NCBI GenBank assembly: GCA_020638465.1
Contig: JACKIM010000003.1
Coordinates: 325,001 to 389,000, forward strand
DNA: 64,000 nt
Origin: Geminicoccaceae bacterium
GTDB lineage: Bacteria; Pseudomonadota; Alphaproteobacteria; Geminicoccales; Geminicoccaceae
Direction: 5' to 3'
Part shown: piece after piece, positions 35,622-44,638 of the stretch
Position numbering within the stretch: position 1 is the stretch's first letter
How the letters are laid out: each line of letters starts with the position of its first letter
Notes under the pieces: model-generated
The model's database searches: none
Seen by the model: the letters and a program-made list of their open reading frames with translations, nothing else
What the model was told of the DNA's origin: nothing
Translations under genes and position numbers: made by a program

Positions 35622-36476
35622 ATGTCACGAATGAAGCGCCTCATGATTGCCCTCGGCTTCCTGTTACCGGCAATTGTCTGTGTGGTTCTCTTGCGGATCT
35701 GGCCCGCAGGGTTGGCGCTACACGATTCACTCATTGCGCCGGGTGATGACAGCTATTCGCTTGAAAATTTCAACTATGTTTTCACAGATCCCGATTTTCT
35801 GAACAGTCTCAAGGTTACCCTGGTCTATTCGCTGATCGTCAATCCGCTCCAGATCGGTATTGCACTGGCTCTGGCACTTCTGATGAATACGCTGGTCCCG
35901 CTTATCGGGTTCTGGCGTACGCTGGTCCTGCTGCCGGTGGCCATTCCGCAAAGCGTTTCTGCGGTCGTCTGGGGTGTCGCGCTTCGTCCCGACGGACTTA
36001 TCAATTCGGTGCTGGTGGTGCTGGGGCTGGAGCCGCAGCGCTTCCTTACATCCGCCGATCAGGCGCTGGGGTCTATCATCCTCATCGTGAGCTGGATCGG
36101 CGTCGGCTACTGGATGACATTCATTCTTGCCGGGCTGCAGGATATTCCGAAATCGCTATACGAAGCCGTCACCATCGACGGCGCGAATGGCTGGCAGCGA
36201 TTCCGCTTCGTGACGCTGCCGCAGCTTCACCGCCCGCTGACCTTCGTGCTCGTGGCCAATACCGTCGCGAATTTCCTCGTCTTTGCACCGGTGCAGATCC
36301 TCACCGCAGGGGGACCGGAAGGGTCGACGAACCTGATCATGAACGAAATCTATACCAAGGCTTTCGTCATCAGCGATCCGGAAAGTGCGGCTGCGGCAAC
36401 TGTCGTGCTGGTTGCGGCAGTGCTGCTGGTGGTGGTCATACAGTTCCGGCTCATGAGCCGGGCGGAGGACCGGTGA
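35622..36476 (+). CDS. CUT1-type ABC transporter permease (MalF/UgpA-like)
   Basis: 284-aa permease with six predicted helices. The EAA loop (LYEAVTIDGANGWQRFRFVT) contacts the ATPase. The ATG at 35622 (MSRMKRLMIALGFLLPA) gives the usual N-terminus. ATGA overlap with the next permease. Confidence 0.93.
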   Translation: MSRMKRLMIALGFLLPAIVCVVLLRIWPAGLALHDSLIAPGDDSYSLENFNYVFTDPDFLNSLKVTLVYSLIVNPLQIGIALALALLMNTLVPLIGFWRTLVLLPVAIPQSVSAVVWGVALRPDGLINSVLVVLGLEPQRFLTSADQALGSIILIVSWIGVGYWMTFILAGLQDIPKSLYEAVTIDGANGWQRFRFVTLPQLHRPLTFVLVANTVANFLVFAPVQILTAGGPEGSTNLIMNEIYTKAFVISDPESAAAATVVLVAAVLLVVVIQFRLMSRAEDR

Positions 36477-37306
36477 TGGAACGGCGCCGCAAAATCCTTC
36501 GATATGTCATGATCGTCGTCGTCGCATTGCTTTTCTTTGCGCCGCTCTGGTGGGTCACCATCAGCGCGTTGCGTCCGTCGGATGAAATTTTCCGTTATAT
36601 CTCACCGCTCAGCCTGCGCAGTTTCTGGCCCGAGGGCTGGACCCCGGCCAATGTCGTCTCGCTCTGGGAGGGCAGCTTCCGGCGCGCGATCCTGAATTCG
36701 ATCTTCGTTTCTGTGGTGACGGTCGTCGTTGGGCTGGCGATCTGCTCGATGGCGGCCTTCGCGCTCGCCGTCATCGATTTTCCGTTCCGCAATACCATCT
36801 TCATGGTGATGGTGATCAGTTTCCTCATCCCCTTCGATGCCATCGCCGTTCCGCTTTTCGGGATCATGCGCGAACTAAAGCTGCAAAACAGCTATACGGG
36901 TCTGATCCTTCCGGGGATAGGCAACGGGCTCGCCGTCTTTCTGCTGCGCCAGTTCTTTCTTGGCATCCCCAAGGAACTGCGCGAGGCAGGATTTGTCGAT
37001 GGCATGAACTGGTTCGGGATCTATTGGCGGATCTACCTGCCGCTTTCCGGCCCGGCGATGATCAGCGCTGCCCTGATCCTGTTTATTTTTCAGTGGCAGG
37101 CCTATCTCTGGCCGCTTCTCATCGCGCCGGGTCCCGATTACAAGGTGGCCGCCGTGGCGATCGCGCAGTTTTCGGGGCAGTATGATGTCGATTTCGGCCT
37201 GATCTTTGCGGCGGCGCTTTTCATATCCATCATACCGATGGTGATCCTGACGCTGTTGCAACGCTTCTATTCGGCCTCCGTCGCGAGTTCGGGAAGCAAG
37301 GAATAA
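36473..37306 (+). CDS. CUT1-type ABC transporter permease (MalG/UgpE-like)
   Basis: 277-aa partner permease. N-terminal helix YVMIVVVALLFFAPLWWVTI and EAA loop (LREAGFVDGMNWFGIYWRIY) are present. Ends 73 bases before the terminal repeat of a broken Tn3 element. If an ATPase gene once followed, it is not visible downstream. Confidence 0.93.
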   Translation: MMERRRKILRYVMIVVVALLFFAPLWWVTISALRPSDEIFRYISPLSLRSFWPEGWTPANVVSLWEGSFRRAILNSIFVSVVTVVVGLAICSMAAFALAVIDFPFRNTIFMVMVISFLIPFDAIAVPLFGIMRELKLQNSYTGLILPGIGNGLAVFLLRQFFLGIPKELREAGFVDGMNWFGIYWRIYLPLSGPAMISAALILFIFQWQAYLWPLLIAPGPDYKVAAVAIAQFSGQYDVDFGLIFAAALFISIIPMVILTLLQRFYSASVASSGSKE

Positions 37307-37378
37307 TATCAGTCGTCATAAACCTTGACTTAGAGGGTGTGTGAGAAGTCGCTCACCTCACCTCACCAAACGCTTGAG

Positions 37379-37416
37379 CGGGTCGATTCCGGTAGGGAGC
37401 AGGATCGTACGCTAAG
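37379..37416. repeat. Tn3-family terminal inverted repeat (single end)
   Basis: The stretch begins GGGTCGATTCCGG (37380) and ends ACGCTAAG (37416), 37-38 bases, the typical Tn3-family end with TAAG inside. It lies 8 bases beyond the 3' end of the truncated transposase at 37425, exactly where a Tn3 terminus belongs. The partner end is not found in the window. Confidence 0.7.
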
Positions 37417-37424
37417 CCTTGCGA

Positions 37425-38544
37425 TCATCGCCTTGGCCATCGGTACTCGCCGGTGATCAGTATGTTTGCCCAACCGAGGGGCGATGTGTGGGCGAGGAGC
37501 CCCGGTGGACATGGAAGGAGCTCGCGCTCTCGCTGGGCAACGGCATGTGCGAGTTGCCCGGTGTTCCAGTAGATGATGATGGCGACGAGGAGATTGAGGC
37601 CCGCCATTCGGTAGTGCTGCCCCTCGGTGGTTCGGTCACGGATTTCACCCTGGCGGCCGATGCGAAGCGCATTCTTCAGGGCGTGATGAGCTTCTCCCTT
37701 GTTCAATCCGATCCGGGCACGGCGTTGCATGTCGGTATCGAGCAGCCATTCGATGATGAAGAGTGTCCGTTCGACCCGTCCGATTTCCCGGATGGCGACC
37801 GCCAGCTCATGCTGGCGCGGATAGGATGCAAACTTGCGCAAGAGGTGGCTGGGCCGGATGGTGCCGGATAGCATCGTCGCGACATTGCGCAGGACATCCT
37901 GCCAGTTGCTGGCGATGACATCCTCGCGAACCTTGCCGCCGATCAATCCTTTCAGCTCCTTTGGAACATTGGCCGGCTCGAAGACGTAGAGACGCCTGGA
38001 CGGCAGGTCCCGGATACTGGGAATGAAGCGGTAGGCCAGCAGTGCGGTCACGGCAAAGACAATGTCGCTGAGCCCGCCGGTATCAGCATATTGCTCGCGG
38101 ATACGCTTGCCGGTTTCGGTCATGAGAAGGCCATCGAGAATGAATGGTGCCTCATTGGCGGTCGCCGGGATGTTTTGAGTGGCGAACGGGCTGAACTGGT
38201 CGGAGAGATGGGTGTAGGCTTTCAATCCCGGTTCGTAGCCATATTTTGCATTGATGAGATTCATGGCCTCACCCTGGCGCGTCGTGGAAAAGAACTGCCC
38301 GTCGCTGGATGCGGTGAGTCCGGCACCCCAGAAGCGCGCCATCGGCAACATGGACTGTGCCTCGATCACCATGGCCAGCGCACGGTTGATGGCGTCACCT
38401 TCGATATGCCAGCGTGACAACCGCGAGAGCTGAAAATAGTCATGAGTGTTGCAAGCCTCGGCCATCTTGCTCAGGCCAAGATTGAGGCCCTCGGCCAGCA
38501 AGACGTTCAGCAATCCGATCCGGTCCTGGCAAGGAGCACCGGTT
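37425..38544 (-). pseudogene. Tn3-family transposase, C-terminal fragment
   Basis: About 370 residues of the C-terminal DDE region of a TnpA of about 970 aa. Blocks: EAQSMLPMARFWGAGLTASS, DGQFFSTTRQGEAMNLINAK, FATQNIPATANEAPFILDGL and the final EIRDRTTEGQHYRMAGLNLL. The N-terminal two-thirds are absent: coding is cut at the boundary of the miniature element at 38545. It is unrelated in detail to the second Tn3 transposase at 41724. Confidence 0.9.
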
Positions 38545-38800
38545 GGGTCCCCGACACGAGTTGGCAAAAAATGCGCGTTAACGAGACAAAGGGCGAACAA
38601 AGTATACGAAAAACCTCATTTTGAGGTTTCCGACAGTCAAATCATTCCGCCAGGGTTTTTCGTACAAGTCATTGGGCTAAAATCGAGCAAAACTGCGCAA
38701 TTCCACCATCTTGTCGAAAGGCATGTGTTTCCCGACATAGGCCCTCGTTCCTGCTTTGTCCCCTTAGCGCGTAAAAATCGCCAACTCGTGTCGGGGACCC
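38545..38800. mobile_element. Tn3-derived miniature inverted-repeat element (TIME-like)
   Basis: A 256-bp block with 38-bp terminal inverted repeats (38545-38582 and 38763-38800). The outer 21 bases are perfectly complementary (GGGTCCCCGACACGAGTTGG + C), and the inner part ends in the Tn3-like GCGCTAAG on the right and GCGTTAAC on the left. Inside are TACGAAAAACC/GGTTTTTCGTA (38605-38615 and 38654-38664) and AACCTCA/TGAGGTT stems; there is no ORF. Size and ends match the non-autonomous Tn3-derived elements known as TIMEs. The flanking 5-mers (CGGTT, TAGGT) are not a target duplication. Confidence 0.75.
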
Positions 38801-39113
38801 TAGGTGGGCGATCACGAAGTCAGGGCAACCAGTGAGTCACTCAGCCGCCTGTCCGGCGGATAGGAGCGGTAATTGCCGAAGCCTGTCGCTCCAGCGGGCG
38901 ATTTCTCCATACGTAATTGACAATCCCGCAGAGAGCTATGCATCTCCTGTCCAAATCCGTATTGTTTCTGACCATCAGAAGGTTTGATTCCAGACAGTGC
39001 ATGAAACATTTCCGCCTGCCGCAGTTTTCGGCGGACCTGCCAGCAAGGGCTCAGGGAGTTGCAAATCCGCTTTTTATGAACTAGTTTAAAAGCTGGTTTG
39101 AAGGATGAATGCC
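38801..39113. other. gene-free stretch upstream of vapBC with AT-rich operator candidate
   Basis: About 310 bases with no convincing ORF on either strand. AACTAGTT (39079-39086) is a perfect palindrome inside an AT-rich tract just upstream of the antitoxin start, as expected for VapBC autoregulation. A GC hairpin CCGCCTGTCCGGCGG lies near 38849. Nothing else recognised. Confidence 0.4.
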
Positions 39114-39356
39114 ATGCGCGAAATCGGAGCATTTGAAGCCAAGACCCACTTGTCGGAATTGCTTGCGGCCGTCGAAGCCGGAGAAACTGTGCGGATTACC
39201 CGGCGGGGCAAGGCGGTGGCCGATCTGGTTCCCATCGCCGATGTCCGCGACACCCGGGCATCCGCGATTTCCCGTATCGAACAACTGAGCCAGCAGTTGG
39301 AGCAGCCTCTGTCGGTCGATGAAATACTATCCGCCCGTGACGCCGGCCGGCGCTGA
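39114..39356 (+). CDS. vapB: Phd/YefM-type (VapB) antitoxin
   Basis: 80-aa antitoxin that represses its operon and neutralises the PIN toxin encoded next to it. N-terminal Phd fold: MREIGAFEAKTHLSELLAAV..GETVRITRRGKAVADLVPIA; C-terminal toxin-binding tail EQPLSVDEILSARDAGRR. The ATG at 39114 is chosen because GAAGGA sits 8 bases upstream; the in-frame ATG at 39105 overlaps that site. TGATG overlap with the toxin. Confidence 0.92.
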   Translation: MREIGAFEAKTHLSELLAAVEAGETVRITRRGKAVADLVPIADVRDTRASAISRIEQLSQQLEQPLSVDEILSARDAGRR

Positions 39357-39751
39357 TGCTCGTGGTCGATGCATCGGCGGTCGCGGGTTGGTTGTTTCCC
39401 GATGAGGCCGGGCCCGATCTTCAGACGCTGTCGTCACATTATCAGATTTTCATGGCGCCATGGCTGTTCTGGGTCGAGTTTCGCAACATCCTTGTCATGA
39501 GCGAACGCCGCGGGCGGTTGCCGAAGGGTTTTGCCGACCAGGCTATCGAAGCCGTCGACAACCTGGGGGTCATACTCGATACAGATCCGTCCAATGCCAC
39601 GACGCTCGCGTTGGCACGGCGTCATGGCCTTACGGTCTACGACGCTCTTTATCTCGAGCTGGCCTTACGCAAGGGTGGTGATCTCGTCACGCTGGACAAA
39701 GCTTTGGCGAAAGCTGTACGCGCTGAAGGAATTGCAATTAATTTCCCATAA
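39356..39751 (+). CDS. vapC: PIN-domain ribonuclease toxin (VapC)
   Basis: 131-aa toxin, a Mg-dependent ribonuclease. The acidic quartet is intact: Asp5 (VVDASA), Glu41 (WVEFRN), Asp96 (VYDALYLELA) and Asp114 (TLDKAL). It starts on the last base of the antitoxin stop. The stop is only 6 bases from the stop of a second, convergent PIN gene. Confidence 0.92.
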   Translation: MLVVDASAVAGWLFPDEAGPDLQTLSSHYQIFMAPWLFWVEFRNILVMSERRGRLPKGFADQAIEAVDNLGVILDTDPSNATTLALARRHGLTVYDALYLELALRKGGDLVTLDKALAKAVRAEGIAINFP

Positions 39752-39757
39752 TCCACA

Positions 39758-40138
39758 TTATGCATTCGCATCGAATGTTCTGATATCATACAATTTGAAC
39801 TTCCCGTCAGCGGTCAAGATGTGCATGTCTTCACATCTCGCCTGGGCAATCAGCATTCGGTCGAATGGATCACGGTGATGATGTTCGAGTGACGTCAGGC
39901 TGCGGAAATGTTGGTCGGTCAGCCCCAGACGATCAAACCCTTGCTCCGCTATCACCGAACAAACTTCGCCAACATCCGCATCGAGCTTTCCAAGGCTGGA
40001 CTTGATCGCAATCTCCCAGAGTACGACCGGGCTGATGACCGGTGTTTCCGACATGATCATTCTTCGCGATCGGGGTCCGAGCTTTTCTGAATCGATGAGC
40101 CACCAAAGAAGTGCCTGGGTATCCACAAGAATCCGCAT
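39758..40138 (-). CDS. vapC: PIN-domain ribonuclease toxin (second VapC)
   Basis: 126-aa PIN toxin of a different subgroup. Asp6 (ILVDTQALLWW), Glu42 (LWEIAIK), Asp90/Asp93 (HRDPFDRMLIAQA) and the C-terminal LTADGKF are conserved. Starts 2 bases after the antitoxin stop (40141). Convergent with the vapBC pair at 39114-39751. Confidence 0.92.
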   Translation of the reverse strand: MRILVDTQALLWWLIDSEKLGPRSRRMIMSETPVISPVVLWEIAIKSSLGKLDADVGEVCSVIAEQGFDRLGLTDQHFRSLTSLEHHHRDPFDRMLIAQARCEDMHILTADGKFKLYDIRTFDANA

Positions 40139-40140
40139 TG

Positions 40141-40386
40141 TCAGTGCGCGCCTTCGAAATCGGCGATAATCCCGGGATCTTCGTCATCGAATCCGTCGAC
40201 AATGGTGATCTTGTTTTTCAATGCGCCAGGTGAACGGGTCTGAAACGTGCCTTCGGTTGAAACGATCCGGAAACACCCCCTCTTCGCGCCGCGGCGCGTG
40301 ATCTCCACAGGCACACCTGCTGCTACAAGATCAAGGATTTCGGATAGCCGCGCCTTGGCTTCTCTGAGCGTGAAATGCGTTTGCAT
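40141..40386 (-). CDS. vapB: Phd-type antitoxin (second VapB)
   Basis: 81-aa antitoxin: MQTHFTLREAKARLSEILDL..GVPVEITRRGAKRGCFRIV, the Phd/YefM fold, followed by an acidic tail (DGFDDEDPGIIADFE) that would wrap the toxin. GGAGATGAATT before the ATG is the ribosome-binding site. Autoregulation is likely through the inverted repeat at 40404-40420. Confidence 0.88.
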   Translation of the reverse strand: MQTHFTLREAKARLSEILDLVAAGVPVEITRRGAKRGCFRIVSTEGTFQTRSPGALKNKITIVDGFDDEDPGIIADFEGAH

Positions 40387-40403
40387 AATTCATCTCCATT
40401 ATC

Positions 40404-40420
40404 GATAAACTACTTTTATC
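40404..40420. promoter_or_regulatory. operator for the minus-strand vapBC module
   Basis: GATAAA-CTACT-TTTATC is a perfect 6+6 inverted repeat immediately upstream of the antitoxin ribosome-binding site. On the minus strand it lies between TTGATA and TAATGG, promoter-like hexamers. This is the normal position for antitoxin binding. Confidence 0.6.
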
Positions 40421-40725
40421 AATTGTAGTCACAATGGGCAATCTCAAAATTCACGCCTGCTGGTCTGGGGCATCCCAACTTAGCGAAATGTCCAGCCCAA
40501 CGGGGAAGGTCATACCTCAGGGGCGGACATCCACATCATCAACGCCGCTCTCTGCTTGACCGACTGAAATGTGGGGGGGTAGTCTCAGTTCAATTGTAAG
40601 CCGTTGAGCCATCGCGGCCAGATTTGAACGAAGAGAGCGATAGTCATGTCTCAATTGACGCCGACCGAAGGCGACGATGTGATCAACGGCGGGTTCTTGC
40701 TGGAATCGATTGACGGAGTAAATAT
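40421..40725. other. gene-free stretch with ORF start cut by IS200
   Basis: About 300 bases without a complete gene. A plus-strand ATG at 40646 opens a short frame (SQLTPTEGDDVINGGFLLES) that runs straight into the IS200 hairpin at 40726, so it may be the first 25 codons of an interrupted gene. No ribosome-binding site better than GAGAGCGA. No other signal. Confidence 0.3.
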
Positions 40726-41355
40726 CCCCCGGCAGAGCCGGGGGCTTTGGTTGAGAGCCGCTCAAAGCGGCGGTTTGCGGCGCTGCGCGGCCGCAATCTG
40801 TTCGCCGCCTGAAGGCGGCATGTTCAGGGTAACAGCGCGAGTTGATCGAGCCGGCGATCTTCCTTCTCCTGATTGCGAATGTAGTCGCGGATGACCGTTT
40901 CGTCTCGCCCGACCGTGCTGACAAAATATCCTCTTGCCCAGAAATGTTGGCCAACGAAATTGCGTCGGCGTTCGCCATAAACACGGGCTAAGTGAATGGC
41001 GCTCTTCCCTTTGATGAAGCCGACGACATTGGAGACAGCATATTTGGGGGGAATGGCGAGCATCATGTGGACGTGATCCGGTAGCAGATGACCTTCTATG
41101 ACCTTGCTCTCCTTTTGTTTGGCTAGCTGTCGAAAAACCGCGCCGAGATGTGGGCGCAGGCCTGTATACAGCGTCTTGCGTCGGCATTTCGGGATAAAGA
41201 CGACATGATATTTGCAGTCCCAAACGCTGTGACTTAGGCTCTGATACGTGTCCATCGCTGACGTTCCTTCCGTATGCGTGGTGGCAAACGAAAGAAACCC
41301 GGCGATGGACTGCCGGAAACGTCAAACTCGGGCTGCCGCCCCGGCATAGCCGGGG
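40726..41355 (-). mobile_element. IS200/IS605-family element (IS200 group)
   Basis: Bounded by two near-identical subterminal hairpins: CCCCCGGC-AGA-GCCGGGGG (40726-40744) and CCCCGGC-ATA-GCCGGGG (41339-41355). Between them lies one intact transposase gene on the minus strand. There are no inverted terminal repeats, as expected for HUH elements that move as single strands. No tnpB is present. Confidence 0.8.
40824..41255 (-). CDS. tnpA: IS200-family HUH transposase TnpA
   Basis: 143-aa single-domain transposase. HUH motif His61-Val-His63 (LLPDHVHMML) and the catalytic Tyr125 (VIRDYIRNQ) are intact. N-terminus SLSHSVWDCKYHVVFIPKCR is typical. Normal length, no frameshift; probably functional. 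Confidence 0.95.
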   Translation of the reverse strand: MDTYQSLSHSVWDCKYHVVFIPKCRRKTLYTGLRPHLGAVFRQLAKQKESKVIEGHLLPDHVHMMLAIPPKYAVSNVVGFIKGKSAIHLARVYGERRRNFVGQHFWARGYFVSTVGRDETVIRDYIRNQEKEDRRLDQLALLP

Positions 41356-41418
41356 GATCTCCTATTTTAGTTTAGGCGGATTTGATCGTTTAAAGTCCCC
41401 GATAGGGGATCCGTAAAT

Positions 41419-41621
41419 CCCCCGCCTTTAGGCGGCTTGGGTGATCAGGCGGCGCGTCGTAGAATGCCGGCATGGAAGTTTACAAGCGCGGCAGCCATAC
41501 GGTCTGGGACTGCAAGTATCATCTGGTCTGGATCACGAAGTACCGCTACCAGGTTCTCGGTGGTGATGTCGGGCACCGTTGTCGGGAGCTGTTACGCGAG
41601 ACGGCGCGAGCGCACGAAATG
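41419..41621 (+). pseudogene. second IS200/IS605 TnpA, truncated
   Basis: A hairpin CCGCC-TTTA-GGCGG (41422-41435) precedes an ATG at 41472 that opens MEVYKRGSHTVWDCKYHLVWITKYRYQVLGG-type coding, the N-terminus of an IS200-group TnpA distinct from the intact one next door. After about 48 codons (ARAHEM) it is cut by the left end of the Tn3 transposon at 41622, so the HUH and Tyr motifs are lost. Confidence 0.8.
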
Positions 41622-41659
41622 GGCCCGACTGGCCCGAGCGTGCATATATGGACGTTTTG
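41622..41659. repeat. left 38-bp terminal inverted repeat
   Basis: Starts GGCCCGACTGG and ends GGACGTTTTG. Exact reverse complement of 46738-46775. It interrupts the second IS200 TnpA. Confidence 0.9.
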
Positions 41660-41723
41660 GGTGAACGATAGGGGAATGGGACTTCAGCATTGACGCCTTT
41701 CGAGCGCCGCCCGAGTGTGATGG

Positions 41724-44638
41724 GTGGAAAGCGGAGGGGACGCCTTGGTCCGGTCATTCATCGAGATCTGGAGCCTGAACTTCGACGACACGGTGTTCGT
41801 CGGCGAGTTCAACCGGTCGAGCCGGGTCTGGGTAGCGTTTCAGCTTTGCTTCTTCCGCGATCACGGGCGTTTTCCCTCGCGCGAGGGCGACGGGGATGCC
41901 GAAGCTCTGCGGTATCTGGCCCAGCAACTGGGCGAGCCTGCGCCCGAGGTTGGGGGTTTTCGGTACGGGCATGTGAACGCGCGGCGTCAGCGGGCGTCGA
42001 TCCTGCGTCGGCTTGGGGTCCGTCGCGCCGTCGACCGGGATCGGCAAGCCTTGCGCCGGTGGATTGCAGAAGCCTGCGGTCGATCCGCCAGTCCCGCGTG
42101 GCGGAGCAGATGGATGCGGCCTACCGCTGGGGCTTGGCGCAGGGCTTCTTCGTTCCCTCTGACAAGATCATGGAGCGGCTGGTCCGGGGCGGGCAACATG
42201 ATTTCGTCGAGACGATCCTGGGCGTGATCGCGGCGCGTCTTTCGGGCGAGACCCGCCGTCGGCTGGAGGCGAGCCTGGCGGCGCCGAAGGAGGCGACCGG
42301 CTTTCAGGCGTTGAAGGGCGATGTCGGGGCCGCGTCGCTGGCGAATATTCTCGCCGCTTGCGAGCGCCTGAGCTTCGTCGAGGGGCTGGATTTGCCGTTC
42401 GACGTTCTCGCCGGGATCGATCCGGCCTGGATCAAACGCTTGAGCCGCCGGGTGGATCGCGAGACCGCCTCGGAGATGCGCCGCCACGCCGATCATCGGC
42501 GGCTGGGGCTTTGTGCGCTCTATCTGATGGATCGTCGCGGCCAGATGATCGATGGGCTGGTCGATCTGTTGCTCGAGATCGTGCATCGCCTGCGGACACG
42601 GTCGCGACGCAAGGTCATCACGGCGATCGCCAAGGACATCGAGCGCGTCTATGGCAAGGACCGCCTGCTCTACGCCATCGCCAATGCCGCGGTCGACGAT
42701 CCGAAAGGCCGCGTGATCGATGTGATCTATCCGGTGGCGGGCGTCGCGAAGCTGAAAGCGGTGATCGCGGAGCATGACGCGAAGGGCACGCTGGACCGGC
42801 GCATCCAGATGGTGATGCGCGGCTCCTACGCCAGCCATTACCGGCGGATGCTGCCGAAGCTGCTGTCGGTGCTGGACTTCCAGTCCAACAATGCGGGCTG
42901 GCGGCCGATCCTGGAGGCGATCGACCTGATCGTGCGGCTTGGCGAAGAGGGCCGCCGCTTCGTCCCGGCGGCGCGCGCGCCCGAGGGATCGATTCCGGGC
43001 AAATGGCGGGATCTGGTGATCGGCGCCGACGGGCGGATTAATGTGATTTCCTTCGAGCTGTGCGTGCTGACCCAGCTGCGCGAGCGGGTGCGGGCCAAGG
43101 AGATCTGGGTCGCCGGGGCCGACCGCTATCGCAACCCCGATGAGGATCTGCCCGCCGATTTCGCGGAACGGCGGGAGGCGTATTACGCCGGTCTGAATCT
43201 GACGCGGGACGCGGCTTCCTTCGTGGCGGATGTGCGCAAACAGCTGGAGGATGAGCTACGTCTCCTCGATGCAAGTCTGCCCGCCAATGACAGGGTGCGC
43301 CTGCTCTGGTCCGGCGAGAACCGGATCCGCATCACGCCCTTCGCGCCTGCCACGCCGCCGACGGGGCTGGACGCGCTGAAGGCGGAAGTTGAGCGGGTCT
43401 GGCCGATGACCGGCCTGCTCGATGTCCTGAAGGAGGCCGCGCTCGACACCGGATTTCTGGCGAGCTTCGAAAGCTCGGCCAGCCGGGAGGCGCTGCCCCG
43501 CCCGGTGCGCGACCGGCGCCTGCTGCTGGCGCTCTACGCCGCCGGAACCAACGCCGGGCTGAAGCGGGTGGCGGCGGGGACGCCGGATGCGAGCTACGAT
43601 GAGCTGCTCCACATCCACCGCCGCTATATCGACCCCAGCGCGCTCAGGGCGGCGACCGCGCGGATCGCCGACGCCACGCTGGCGATCCGCAACCCTGCGG
43701 TCTGGGGTCCGGCGGGCACGGCCTGCGGCGCGGATTCGACGAAGTTCGGCGCCTGGGACCGCAACCTGATGACCGAATGGCACGCCCGCTATGGCGGGCG
43801 CGGTGTCATGATCTACTGGCATGTCGAACGGCAGGCGACCTGCATCTATTCCCAGCTCAAGCGCTGCTCCTCCTCCGAGGTGGCGGCGATGATCGAGGGC
43901 GTGCTGCGGCATTGCACTGACATGGAAATTCAGCGCCAGTACATCGACAGCCATGGTCAGAGCGCCATCGGCTTCGCTTTCTGCCGCCTGCTCGGCTTCG
44001 AGCTGGCGCCGCGCCTGAAGGCGATCGCCCGGCAGAAGCTGGTCCTGCCCGCGGCGGGCATGCGCGCTGAACTGCCGAACCTGGCGCCGATCCTCTCCGG
44101 CGTGATCGACTGGGACGAGATCGCGCGCCAGTATGACGAGATGGTCAAATACGCCGCCGCCATGCAGCACGGAACCGCCGACCCGGAGGCGATCCTGCGC
44201 CGCTTCGCCCGCGCCGACGTCATGCACCCGACCTACAAGGCGCTGGCCGAGCTGGGGCGAGCCGTCAAGACCATCTTTCTGTGTCGCTATCTGCGCTCGG
44301 AGGATTTCCGCCGCGAGATCAACGAAGGGCTGAACGTCGTCGAGAACTGGAACAGCGCCAACGGCTTCGTGTTCTTCGGCAAGGGCGGCGAGATCGCCTC
44401 GAACCGCGTCGCCGATCAGGAAGTCTCCGCGCTGGCGCTGCATCTGGGACAGGCGTCCATGGTCTACGTGAACACGCGGATGGTCCAGTCGGTGCTGCGT
44501 GCGTCCGACTGGGCGGCACGGCTCTCCCCGGAAGACTATCGCGGGCTGACGCCGCTGATCTACGCCCATATCAACCCCTATGGCCGGTTCGACGTCGATC
44601 TTGACCGGCGGATCGACTTCGACCGATTGGCAGCGTGA
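41724..44638 (+). pseudogene. tnpA: Tn3-family transposase (DUF4158 N-terminus) with one frameshift
   Basis: Transposase of about 970 aa that cuts and joins the 38-bp ends. The N-terminal DUF4158 part (VRSFIEIWSLNFDDTVFVGE, FNRSSRVWVAFQLCFF) is in one frame from a GTG at 41724 to about 42080 (RRWIAEAC). Coding then continues in the -1 frame (RSIRQSRVAEQMDAAYRWGL) to the end at 44638, with the DDE region (ADSTKFGAWDRNLMTEWHAR, QSAIGFAFCRLLGF, INEGLNVVENWNSANGFVFF). One missing base near GCCTGCGGTCG explains it. The body is otherwise uninterrupted, so either a recent lesion or a sequencing error. Confidence 0.85.

Noticed and set aside
41690..42080. N-terminal extension of the Tn3 transposase in its downstream frame
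   Set aside because: Arg/Gly-rich nonsense; the true DUF4158 sequence is in the other frame from 41724.
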